From NCBI GenBank assembly GCA_035267045.1, contig DATFMH010000147.1, positions 1 to 64,000 on the forward strand: a stretch of DNA of 64,000 bases. Reading direction: 5' to 3'. Of the stretch, positions 15,904 through 24,548 are shown one piece after another. Made by a program: the position numbers and the translations under genes. This stretch comes from DATFMH01 sp035267045 (GTDB lineage: Bacteria; Bacteroidota; Rhodothermia; Balneolales; DATFMH01). The notes beneath the pieces were generated by a model that saw only the letters and a list, made by a program, of their open reading frames with translations, had not been told where the DNA came from and did no database searches. Position 1 is the stretch's first letter. Each line of letters begins with the position of its first letter.

Positions 15904-17106
15904 TTATTTCCCGGTTCTGCTGATTTCATCTTCACGATCTTTCCATTGGATTTTGAAGTCCGAATCTTTCTTGAAAAGCCTGGATTTTCTAATCCATTTA
16001 TCATCCTGTAAAATCCGTACATATCCCTTATCCAATGGTTCATTGGGATTGTAACTCTCAAGAAGATAATGAAGGTTTTGATACCTATCTTTATTTTGAT
16101 GAAACAAGGCATGTACGGTATTTTGCATTCTATATTGCAGTCCGTTTATCCGTTCTTTCTGGTGGTAGACTTTTTGACTGACAACGAGCAATCCATGTGC
16201 TTTTATCAGTTGTTGAACCCGTTCTTTCCTGGTTCTTAATATATCATGAACATTACGTTTCAATTTCCGATCCATATCATCCACATAAAAACGCAATTCA
16301 TTAATATCAGGTACAGCCATACTGGCAGCTTGCGTAGGAGTTGCCGCTCGTGCATCAGCCACAAAATCAGAGATACTGAAATCTGTCTCATGTCCCACAC
16401 CACTGATAACCGGCACTTCACAATCATACACTGCCCGGGCAACGGCTTCTTCATTGAATGGCCATAAATCTTCGAGTGAACCGCCACCACGGCCAATAAT
16501 CAACACATCAACATAGTTATTTTTCGAAAAGTAATTTATTCCCTTTACGATTTCAGGAGCAGCATTAACACCTTGAACACTGGCATGATATAAATAGACA
16601 GTCACCAGAGGAAATTTTTTTTCAAATGTCGAACGGATGTCCTGAAAAGCAGCCCCGGTGGACGATGTTACCACTCCGATTTTTTCCGGAAAAGCGGGGA
16701 GTGGCTTTTTATGGGCGGGATCAAATAAACCTTCATTTTTTAATTTTTGTTTTAATTCCTCGAAAGCCTTTTGTAATGCTCCTAAACCCGCCTGTTTAAC
16801 ATAGGTTACGATAAGTTGGTATTTCCCGTGCGGAGGGTAAACCTGTATATCACCACCGACCACTATTTGTTGACCATGCAGCAGCTCTAAATTAAGCTGT
16901 TGTGCCGTACTTCTCCAAATCACACAGGGTAGTTGAGCCCTTTCATCTTTAAGGGTGAAGTAGGTATGTCCATTGGCACTCGTTTTGGGCTGGCTCACTT
17001 CCCCCTGTACCAATACATCAATAAATTTTTCTTCGAGCGTTTGTTTTATGCTGCCTGTAAGTTCTGAAACCGATGGTATATGTAATGATTTCGTAAACAG
17101 GTCCAT
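15904..17106 (-). CDS. xseA: Exodeoxyribonuclease VII large subunit
   Basis: A 400-aa protein with the N-terminal OB fold (residues ~10-105: VQGEVSQPKTSANGHTYFTLKDE, then the GQQIVVGGDIQVYPPHGKYQL strand region) and the catalytic core with GVVTSSTGAAFQDI, DVLIIGRGGGSLEDLWPFNEE, and SGVGHETDFSISDFVADARAATPTQAA. A coiled coil fills residues ~275-350. ExoVII degrades single-stranded DNA in both directions and needs the small subunit XseB. No xseB frame is seen on either side. Confidence 0.95.
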   Translation of the reverse strand: MDLFTKSLHIPSVSELTGSIKQTLEEKFIDVLVQGEVSQPKTSANGHTYFTLKDERAQLPCVIWRSTAQQLNLELLHGQQIVVGGDIQVYPPHGKYQLIVTYVKQAGLGALQKAFEELKQKLKNEGLFDPAHKKPLPAFPEKIGVVTSSTGAAFQDIRSTFEKKFPLVTVYLYHASVQGVNAAPEIVKGINYFSKNNYVDVLIIGRGGGSLEDLWPFNEEAVARAVYDCEVPVISGVGHETDFSISDFVADARAATPTQAASMAVPDINELRFYVDDMDRKLKRNVHDILRTRKERVQQLIKAHGLLVVSQKVYHQKERINGLQYRMQNTVHALFHQNKDRYQNLHYLLESYNPNEPLDKGYVRILQDDKWIRKSRLFKKDSDFKIQWKDREDEISRTGK

Positions 17107-17192
17107 GTATGATAATATTATTTTTCTAAAATTAGATTCATCATAAAATATAGGAAGATCGGAATAACTTCATAGAAGATTATGATGAATAT

Positions 17193-17227
17193 AAAAAAAG
17201 AGACCGGTCAGGGGGGTGACCGGCCTC
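17193..17227 (-). terminator. Rho-independent terminator
   Basis: On the minus strand a GAGGCCGGTCA / TGACCGGTCTC stem (7 continuous GC-rich pairs, one mismatch, three more pairs) with a 6-nt C-rich loop is followed by a run of seven T. It lies about 100 nt past the stop codon of the Rieske-FAD oxidoreductase and separates it from xseA. Confidence 0.9.
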
Positions 17228-17327
17228 ATGTGGAGGGGGATTAGGAGGGTTGTGTCAATCTAAATATGTAACGCCCTTTAATAATAAAAATTATATGAAA
17301 ACTTAATTTTTTTTAATCTATTCTGTA

Positions 17328-18917
17328 TCAGACTGATGCCTGAGTCAATTCACTTAACGCATCTATTTTATTTTTTTGGATTTTTGAAGGTTCGGGTATG
17401 AGATCGAATTGCATCAATTCCTGTATAGCCGCGATTTCCTTCTCTCTGTTTGGAGTAGCCGCAGCCAATATTTTATCATCTTTTACGAAATAAGCCATGA
17501 AATCACCAGATGATACATCACCATCAATGATCAGGTTATCCCACTTTTGTACATGTCCCACATATAACAAATGAGCTTTTGCCTGATCAGTCCAGAAAAA
17601 TGGAATGCGCTTGAATGGCACATTGTGATCGAGCATGTTATGTGCTGCTATACGGCCTTGTTGTTGTGCCAGGCGCCAGTGTTCGATCCTTATTTTTTCA
17701 CCCGTACGGAAATCAGGATACATGGCAATATCACCGGCGGCAAATACATGTTCAGCTGCTTTAAGATTTGAATTTACGTTTATGCTGCGATCATCATTGA
17801 GATCGAAATCTTTTAAAAATTCGGTAACAGGATCCACACCAATTCCGATAAGTACAAAATCAGCATTAAGACCGGAACCATCCTCTAATATTACTTTCGA
17901 TATATTTGAATCACCCTCAAAATTTTTAACACTTGAATTCAATTTAAATGTGACGCCATTATTTTCGTGCGTTTGTTGTATCCATTTCCCGATTTCTTTA
18001 CCAAAAATATGTTCAAAAGGTACAGCTTCAGGTGCTACAACTGTGACATTAAGCCCTTGTTTAGTCAGACTCGCAGCTGCCTCTAATCCAATGAAACTTG
18101 CCCCTATGATTACGGCTTTTTTAGCATCTTCAATGGATTTTAATATTGAATCGGCATCGTCAAATGTTCGAAGTAAATGAATATTCTTCAGATCGGAACC
18201 CGGGACATTCAATGTGCGTGGTCGTCCGCCGGTGGCAAGCAGTAAGCGATCAAACTTGAGTATTTTATTATCTGTAAACAGGATCTCATGGCTTTGAATG
18301 TCGACTTCAGAGACTTCCTTATGAATTATTTCAATATCCGCATTATCATAAAAGTCGGAAGAACGCAAAGGCATCCATTCATCAGGTGCATCGCCGCTCA
18401 GATATTCCTTGCTCAAATTCGGCCGATCATAAGGGAGCCGGTTTTCTCGCGTGATCATGAGAATGCGGCCTTCGAATTTCTCTTTTCGTAATGTTTCGGC
18501 GGCCGATTCACCAGCCGCTCCTGCGCCAAGGATGACAAAGGTACGATCATCTTTATCCGGGTTATAAGAACTCATTTTATGTTTTTGTCGGCCTGAGAAG
18601 CTGTCAGGCAACTCAACGATAACATCATTGTCTTTTATTCTTACCGGAAATGTCGACAAATCATCCAGAGCCGGAGGATCATCATTATTACCGTTAGTCA
18701 AATCAAATGATGCATGATGCCAGGGACAAACGACCTTTTTATTTTTCAACACACCTGTTGATAATGGAGCCCCGTAATGGGTACAGGAAGCACCTGTAGC
18801 ATAAAATTTTCCATCAATACGGCTGAGTAAAATTTTGTTTTCCCCAATCGTAATTTCTTTCATTTCACCATCATGTAACTCATCTTTATGGGCAACAACT
18901 TTTGCTTGTTCACTCAT
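17328..18917 (-). CDS. Rieske [2Fe-2S] / FAD-NAD(P)H oxidoreductase fusion
   Basis: A 529-aa fusion. Residues 1-105 form a Rieske domain with CTH (45-47) and CPWHH (64-68), giving the two Cys and two His cluster ligands. Residues ~125-440 form a two-dinucleotide-fold reductase with the FAD loop ILGAGAAGESAAETL, the NAD(P) loop AVIIGASFIGLEAAASL and the second FAD motif VFAAGDIA. The last ~85 residues match the reductase C-terminal domain of ferredoxin reductases. The layout matches AIFM3/nitrite-reductase-small-subunit-like fusions; the electron acceptor is unknown. It is monocistronic with its own terminator, divergent from pyrC. Confidence 0.92.
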   Translation of the reverse strand: MSEQAKVVAHKDELHDGEMKEITIGENKILLSRIDGKFYATGASCTHYGAPLSTGVLKNKKVVCPWHHASFDLTNGNNDDPPALDDLSTFPVRIKDNDVIVELPDSFSGRQKHKMSSYNPDKDDRTFVILGAGAAGESAAETLRKEKFEGRILMITRENRLPYDRPNLSKEYLSGDAPDEWMPLRSSDFYDNADIEIIHKEVSEVDIQSHEILFTDNKILKFDRLLLATGGRPRTLNVPGSDLKNIHLLRTFDDADSILKSIEDAKKAVIIGASFIGLEAAASLTKQGLNVTVVAPEAVPFEHIFGKEIGKWIQQTHENNGVTFKLNSSVKNFEGDSNISKVILEDGSGLNADFVLIGIGVDPVTEFLKDFDLNDDRSINVNSNLKAAEHVFAAGDIAMYPDFRTGEKIRIEHWRLAQQQGRIAAHNMLDHNVPFKRIPFFWTDQAKAHLLYVGHVQKWDNLIIDGDVSSGDFMAYFVKDDKILAAATPNREKEIAAIQELMQFDLIPEPSKIQKNKIDALSELTQASV

Positions 18918-19251
18918 ATAAAATGTTCTCCAATTATTTTAACCTGTACTATTTATTGTATGATGAGAAACAGTTTAAAGTGGTAATCAATTCCATGATG
19001 TTGTTAAAAAACATTAAATGGGAAGCAGGTTTTTTGTTAATTATTAAATATTTTGAGAGAATGGGAATGATTATTAAGAATATAATCTCACATCATCCTT
19101 TTTATAACAGTTTTAAGGCAGTTAATATCTCTTTAAACCGTATAAACTGTAAATTACAGTATCAGCAGAAAAGAATTTAAATAATTATTGGTCAGTCTGA
19201 AGTAAATACAATAAATTTGATCGGCAAATAGAATAAAACAAAATATTTAAG
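18918..19251. other. Divergent intergenic region
   Basis: 334 bp between the Rieske-FAD gene (minus) and pyrC (plus). The plus-strand frame at 18902-19180 has no ribosome binding site and no recognisable features, so I treat it as spurious. A good promoter for pyrC lies at its right end. Nothing else stands out. Confidence 0.55.
19188..19219 (+). promoter_or_regulatory. Bacteroidota-type promoter for pyrC
   Basis: An exact TAnnTTTG (TAAATTTG, 19212-19219) lies 33 bp before the pyrC start, with TTG at 19188-19190, 21 bp upstream. This fits the -33/-7 spacing of Bacteroidota housekeeping promoters. Confidence 0.55.
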
Positions 19252-20547
19252 ATGAATACGATTCCGGACATTATTTTAAAAAATGTTATAGTGGCGACCT
19301 CTGAAAATATCGGCAGTGAACCGGTCGATATAGGTATCAAGAATGGCCTTATAGCAGCAATTGATTCTGAAATAAAACCTGATAATGGTCAGAAAGTTCA
19401 TGATTTTGATGGTGCTTTTGTATCGCCGGGCTGGATGGACATGCACGTACATTTCAGGGAACCTGGTTACGAACATAAAGAAACCATTAAAACCGGAACG
19501 GAAGCTGCAGCATTCGGAGGCTTTACGGCTGTTGCTTGTATGCCAAATACAAAACCACCTATTCATACACGTGATGTCGTGGAATTCATCGTAAATAAAG
19601 CAAAACCTTTACCCGTTGACGTATTTCCCATAGCATGTGTATCGAAAGAAAGGAAAGGGAAGAGTATTTCCGAAATGGCGGATTTAAAGGAGGGTGGAGC
19701 GGTTGCTTTCAGTGACGACGGTGACCCGGTTTATAATTCCCATTTGATGCGTATCGCACTTGAATACTCATCCATGCTCGATATGCCAATAATTAATCAT
19801 GAAGAAGATCTGGAGTTATCCCGGCCCGGTTACATGAACGAGGGAAAAGTATCGGCCCGTTTGGGTATAGCCGGTACACCCGGAATTGCCGAGGAAGTGA
19901 TGATAGCGCGGGACATCATGATTGCTGAATTGACAGGAGGACATATACATGTGGCCCACATCAGTACAGCCAAAGGGGTCGAACTTGTGCGCCAGGCAAA
20001 AGCACGGGGGATTCATGTAACAACCGAGGTTTGTGCACATCATATCGATCTTACCGAGGATGAAATTGAGAAAAGAGATTTTGATACCAACTGTAAAATG
20101 CATCCTCCTTTGCGAACTGAAGAAGACAGACTTGCTGTCATAGAGGGATTGAAGGATGGTACCATCGATGCTTTATGTACCGATCATGCTCCACATGCTG
20201 TTGAAGAGAAAGATGTGGAGTTTATCTATGCTCCGAATGGTATTATTGGTTTGGAAACGGCATGGCCGGTATCAGTCAAACGGCTCTATCAGTCAAAAGA
20301 TATGGATCTAAAAGCAATATTAGCCAAGTTTATTGATAATCCCAGAAAGATACTTCATATCGATGTACCAAAAGTTGAGGTAGGCAAGGATGCCAATCTT
20401 ACATTCTTTAATGTGGATGAAAAGTGGAATTTTGAAGAGAAACATATACACTCCAAATCGAAAAATACTCCATATGTAGGGACTGAGATGATTGGCCGGT
20501 CACTTGGCATTTATAACAAAGGACAACTGGTATTGAATGAGATTTAA
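19252..20547 (+). CDS. pyrC: Dihydroorotase
   Basis: A 431-aa amidohydrolase that cyclises carbamoyl-aspartate to dihydroorotate in pyrimidine synthesis. Motifs: the metal-binding DMHVHFREPGYEHKETI, CMPNTKPP substrate loop, INHEEDLELS, HVAHISTAKGVELV and CTDHAPHAVEEK with the catalytic Asp. Length and order match the longer class I dihydroorotases (PyrC/AllB-like). Allantoinase is a less likely alternative. Monocistronic; it converges with the M16 protease genes. Confidence 0.94.
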   Translation: MNTIPDIILKNVIVATSENIGSEPVDIGIKNGLIAAIDSEIKPDNGQKVHDFDGAFVSPGWMDMHVHFREPGYEHKETIKTGTEAAAFGGFTAVACMPNTKPPIHTRDVVEFIVNKAKPLPVDVFPIACVSKERKGKSISEMADLKEGGAVAFSDDGDPVYNSHLMRIALEYSSMLDMPIINHEEDLELSRPGYMNEGKVSARLGIAGTPGIAEEVMIARDIMIAELTGGHIHVAHISTAKGVELVRQAKARGIHVTTEVCAHHIDLTEDEIEKRDFDTNCKMHPPLRTEEDRLAVIEGLKDGTIDALCTDHAPHAVEEKDVEFIYAPNGIIGLETAWPVSVKRLYQSKDMDLKAILAKFIDNPRKILHIDVPKVEVGKDANLTFFNVDEKWNFEEKHIHSKSKNTPYVGTEMIGRSLGIYNKGQLVLNEI

Positions 20548-20651
20548 TGCCGGATATCATAATTAAAAAAATATTAGATACAGATTTACGCAGATTCAGG
20601 CAGGTTTTGTTGAATTAATGACAATCTTATTGGTTAATGACAAATATTGAG

Positions 20652-20700
20652 CTTCCCTTACAACGTTCCGGGACATCAGCCCCGGAACGAAGTGAGGAAG
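20652..20700. repeat. GC-rich hairpin between convergent genes (REP-like or terminator)
   Basis: CGTTCCGGG (20664-20672) pairs perfectly with CCCGGAACG (20681-20689) around an 8-nt loop. An outer CTTCC/GGAAG pair (20652-20656, 20696-20700) extends it. There is no T-tract on either side, so it is either a factor-assisted bidirectional terminator or a REP-like element. Just upstream, 20577-20600 holds another ACGCAGATT word. Confidence 0.55.
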
Positions 20701-20707
20701 GTATTAC

Positions 20708-22789
20708 TTAGTTTATTGATACTTTATTATAATCTGATTCCGAAGCTTTTTTACCATTTTGAGTGGTCACTTCTTTGAAAGCATAGGAAATTCCATCAAC
20801 TGTTTTCCAGTCAGAGAAGGTCGTTTTAACTTTGACTTTACCGCCTGCCGCAGGACTATACGTTGTATATTGCATGTATTGTGGTAATCCTGTAGATGTA
20901 TCAATAAAGAAGTGAACAGGCTTTTTTTGCGGTATTTTAATCTCTGCTAACTTTGTCCCATCAACTGTTTTCATGCCCATAAATTCTGGTTTTTCACTTT
21001 TACTGTTAAGAGCAATGGAAAGGTAATTACGTTTTAAGGATTCTGATAAAATCTCAGCTAATTGTGGTGGCGAGGGCAGAGTGCGGTCTCCAAATTTCCG
21101 CTCTACTTTCCCATCTTTCAGCGTCATGGTTACGGTTCCGCCGGGAGTATTTATTTTGGTCGTCATTTGGTCCGGAAACGTTACTGTACTCGTGGCAGAC
21201 ATGGTCATTTTACCACCGGGGAGCTGAGCGTTGTATTGTGTACTTTGCTCGGATGTCGTGACACTTTTAAATTTTTTCCCGTCTTTGAGAATGGCATTGG
21301 CCATTTTCTCTAACCAGAATTGTCCTTGTTTAACGTCACCCTTTGCTGAAGTGGCATTATCACTTACATTAGGTTCAGGTATTGTAATGTCTATGTCGTT
21401 AACTTTCCCGTATTTCTGCAATTGATCACCGATTTGCTGTTTATTACCGACAACCAAAATCTGCATTTTATCGGGCTTTAAGTATTTTTTTGCCACACGC
21501 TGCACATCTGCGATGGTCACAGCTTTCACATTATTGACATATTTTTCAAATGCATCGGACGGCATGCCATCATAGGCATTTTGCATTTTTTTGTTCAGAA
21601 TCTTCGACCGGCTGTCATAACGGAAGACCAGGGAATTAAGGAATTGTTCTTTTGTATCCTTTAACTCTTTTTCAGTGATTGGTTTCTGCTGCAATTTCAC
21701 TATTTCGTTTTTAACGGCATCGATAGCCTTGGCAGTAGTGGCACTTTTGGTCATGACACCGGCATAGAACACACCGGGATAAAACACATTACTGTTATAA
21801 TTGCCGAAAACGGCATAAGCCAAACCAAGGTCGGTTCTGACGTGCTGCATAAGTCTTCCGGAAAAACCACCGCTTAAGACCTGGTTCATAACCTGCAGTG
21901 CTGCATAATCAGGATTCTTCCGAAATCCACCCAAATGTCCCATCAAAACAACGCTTTGATTAATATTCGATTTATTAATAAAATTGATGGTTTGAGCATA
22001 ATTATAATTAACTTTTGGGAATTCTAAATTCGTAGATTTGCCTTTGGGATAATGATCAAAGGTCTTTTTCAATATTTTTTTCATGGATTTAATATTGAAA
22101 TCACCTACGATGCCAATCATGAGGTTACTTCCGCCAAAAGCTGATTGGTGATATGCTATCATATCATTACGTTTGATGTTATCAATCGTCTGATATTGTT
22201 CAAGACGGCCATAAACGGAATGCGGCCCATATATCAGCCTGCGGAACTCCCGAAAAGCAATGCTTTGGGAATCGTCATTACGTCTTGAAATAGAACTTTT
22301 CAGCCTTTTCTTAGCCAGTTCTATTTTATCCTTGGGAAATGAAGGATGCCGGAGAACATCAATGAAAATGGGCAGTAATGAATCGAAATCCTTCTTAAGG
22401 ACATTCAAGTTAGCTGATCCGGAAGTCGTACCAATGCTGATGCTCATTTTTGCGGCATGATCTTCAAGAATCTTATTTAAGCTATCGGCCGGATATTTTT
22501 CAGAACCACCATTGCGCATTACCATACCGGTTAAATCGGCAAGGCCGACTTTGCCAGATGGATCCAGAATGGAGCCGGTCCGGACCATAGCATGGAGATT
22601 AATCAACGGTAATTCGTGATCTTCCAACAGATAAAACGTTATACCGTTTCTTAGTTTAAAAGTCTCAACTTTCGGGATATTATATGATTTCAGTTTAGGG
22701 TATGTAAGCTGATCATATTTTTGCTGAGCGAAGACGGTCGTACATCCGACAATAAAAAAGACGAAGAGAAAAGTTTTTAATGTTTTCAT
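20708..22789 (-). CDS. M16-family peptidase-like protein, catalytically inactive, with LolA-like tail
   Basis: A 693-aa exported protein. The signal peptide is MKTLKTFLFVFFIVGCTTVFAQ; the cysteine in IVGC could also serve as a lipobox. Two M16 domains cover residues ~35-470. The zinc motif HxxEH is absent (the position reads ADLTGMVM), while GGFSGRLMQHVRTDLGLAYAV matches the conserved C-domain of M16 partners. Residues ~500-693 form a beta-rich domain resembling LolA/LolB-type lipoprotein carriers (LPGGKMTMSATSTVTFP and onward). I chose ATG 22789 over the open frame at 22822 because it begins the signal peptide. It lies 51 bp downstream of the active M16 gene and probably forms a heterodimer with it. 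Confidence 0.88.
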   Translation of the reverse strand: MKTLKTFLFVFFIVGCTTVFAQQKYDQLTYPKLKSYNIPKVETFKLRNGITFYLLEDHELPLINLHAMVRTGSILDPSGKVGLADLTGMVMRNGGSEKYPADSLNKILEDHAAKMSISIGTTSGSANLNVLKKDFDSLLPIFIDVLRHPSFPKDKIELAKKRLKSSISRRNDDSQSIAFREFRRLIYGPHSVYGRLEQYQTIDNIKRNDMIAYHQSAFGGSNLMIGIVGDFNIKSMKKILKKTFDHYPKGKSTNLEFPKVNYNYAQTINFINKSNINQSVVLMGHLGGFRKNPDYAALQVMNQVLSGGFSGRLMQHVRTDLGLAYAVFGNYNSNVFYPGVFYAGVMTKSATTAKAIDAVKNEIVKLQQKPITEKELKDTKEQFLNSLVFRYDSRSKILNKKMQNAYDGMPSDAFEKYVNNVKAVTIADVQRVAKKYLKPDKMQILVVGNKQQIGDQLQKYGKVNDIDITIPEPNVSDNATSAKGDVKQGQFWLEKMANAILKDGKKFKSVTTSEQSTQYNAQLPGGKMTMSATSTVTFPDQMTTKINTPGGTVTMTLKDGKVERKFGDRTLPSPPQLAEILSESLKRNYLSIALNSKSEKPEFMGMKTVDGTKLAEIKIPQKKPVHFFIDTSTGLPQYMQYTTYSPAAGGKVKVKTTFSDWKTVDGISYAFKEVTTQNGKKASESDYNKVSIN

Positions 22790-22840
22790 AATAAAATAAT
22801 TTCTTTCAGTAATTGACACCAAATCAAGTTGTTTGAAGGT

Positions 22841-24364
22841 TTATTTGGATGATGCTACACTATCATCACTGGCATTCGACTCAATAAGGCCTACTGTTCT
22901 ATTAGTTTTAACAAGATAGGTATTGGCCACTCTTTTAAGGTCGCCCAAAGTTACCTTGTCAATTTTATTCAGATCAGTAAATAACGTTTTCCAGGAACCC
23001 TCCTGGGCCTGGTTTTGAGCAACAGCCATAGCAAGTCCGAGATTAGATGACAAGTTTCTGATGACATCAGCCCTGGCATTTGTCTTAGCCCGCTCAAGCT
23101 CTTTCTCTGTTATATCGCCGTTTTTAACTTTTTGTATTTCGTCATCCATTACTTTTTCGATCTTATTCATCGGTACACCTTTATTGGGAAGTACATAAGT
23201 GATGAATAGTGAAGAGTACTTATCTCCCGGCAAGCCGTTAAACGCACCGACCTGTAAAGCAATCTGATCTTTTTCAACCAGGCGTTTGTACAGGCGGCTG
23301 GTTCTCCCACCCGATAAAATGGAACCTAATAACTGCAATGGTATCTCGTCCGGATTTTTAAGGGATACAGTATGATAACCGGCCAGGTACCATGGCTGGG
23401 AATTTTCCTTTAAAACGAAACGACGTTCGCCATTTTGTTTCGGCTCTTTTGTGTGCATTACAGGTGCTTTCGGTTCTTTAGGAAAACGGCCGAAATATTC
23501 CTGTGCATATTTCTTCATAAGTACAGGATCAACATCGCCGACAATGGCGAATGTGATATTTGATGGCACGTAATAGGTATGGAAAAACCTGTAAGTGTCA
23601 GCTATCGTTGTTGATTTTATATCAGACGGCCAGCCTATTGCCGGTATTCCGTAATGACTTGCGGAAAAAGCCACGGTTAAAAAATTCTCAAGTAATTTAC
23701 CAATCGGGCTTGAATCGACACGCATCCTTCGTTCTTCCAGGATAACCTGCTTTTCTTTGTAAAATTCACGAAAAACGGGATGCCGGAAACGGTCCGATTC
23801 CAGGCTAAACCATAATTCGGCTTTATTTTCAGGCAGGCTGTAAAAAAACATAGTCTGATCCTCAGCTGTCTGTGCGTTCAGATTTACTCCGCCATTACGC
23901 TGTATAACTTTAGAAAATTGGTTGTTATCCACGTATTGCTCAGCATCTTTTTCCACTTTTTTAAATGTTTTCCACTTGTTATTTAAAACGGTGGTATCCG
24001 GATCAATTTGAGTTGAGTAACTATACCAGGATTTGTAAGCTGAGTCTTCGGCAGTAAGCAACGGTTTTTCTTTCTTCCAATTATTTGTGCCGATATCGGG
24101 AGTACCTTTAAATGCCATGTGCTCTAAAACATGAGCGATACCACTTTTCCCGAAAGGATCATTGGCCGATCCGGTATTGACATATGTTACAAAACTGGCT
24201 ACCGGTGCAACATCTCGCTTAACGATGACAAAAGTAAAGCCGTTATCAAGTTTGAATTCGGTTACTTTTTTCTGAAAAGAAGATAAATCCTGAGCATTAC
24301 TTGTTAAAAAACTACCCCATGTAAAAAATATTATAAGCAGAAGGGATAAGTACTTTTTCTTCAT
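22841..24364 (-). CDS. M16-family zinc protease, active subunit
   Basis: A 507-aa exported protease. Signal peptide MKKKYLSLLLIIFFTWGSFL up to SNAQ. The zinc motif HVLEH is at 78-82 in GIAHVLEHMAFKGT, and the downstream glutamate ligand lies in VILEERRMRVDSSPIGK. A second M16 domain follows (~260-470), with SGGRTSRLYKRLVEKDQIALQV. It should act in the periplasm on peptides, paired with the inactive subunit downstream, as seen for many bacterial M16 pairs. Confidence 0.94.
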   Translation of the reverse strand: MKKKYLSLLLIIFFTWGSFLTSNAQDLSSFQKKVTEFKLDNGFTFVIVKRDVAPVASFVTYVNTGSANDPFGKSGIAHVLEHMAFKGTPDIGTNNWKKEKPLLTAEDSAYKSWYSYSTQIDPDTTVLNNKWKTFKKVEKDAEQYVDNNQFSKVIQRNGGVNLNAQTAEDQTMFFYSLPENKAELWFSLESDRFRHPVFREFYKEKQVILEERRMRVDSSPIGKLLENFLTVAFSASHYGIPAIGWPSDIKSTTIADTYRFFHTYYVPSNITFAIVGDVDPVLMKKYAQEYFGRFPKEPKAPVMHTKEPKQNGERRFVLKENSQPWYLAGYHTVSLKNPDEIPLQLLGSILSGGRTSRLYKRLVEKDQIALQVGAFNGLPGDKYSSLFITYVLPNKGVPMNKIEKVMDDEIQKVKNGDITEKELERAKTNARADVIRNLSSNLGLAMAVAQNQAQEGSWKTLFTDLNKIDKVTLGDLKRVANTYLVKTNRTVGLIESNASDDSVASSK

Positions 24365-24431
24365 GATAAGTCATAATTAATGTTAATAAGTTACTTATAG
24401 TAAACATGATCGTTCTTTTTTTTATAAAAAC

Positions 24432-24465
24432 CAAACGTAATTTTGACAAGTGCTGAAATTTACAA
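24432..24465 (-). promoter_or_regulatory. Possible Bacteroidota-type promoter for the M16 pair
   Basis: On the minus strand, TACGTTTG (24439-24432) is an exact TAnnTTTG, about 68 bp before the protease start. A TTG at 24465-24463 lies 23 bp upstream, slightly further than ideal. Confidence 0.35.
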
Positions 24466-24548
24466 GTGTCCAATGGTTGAGTTTATGTAAATATTCAGAA
24501 AGGCATATGATTTGGAGTGAATCAATGAATTAATAGAATCATCACACT

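Noticed and set aside
18902..19180. 92-aa open frame upstream of pyrC
   Set aside because: It begins inside the 5' end of the Rieske-FAD gene, has no ribosome binding site, and reads as AT-rich intergenic translation.
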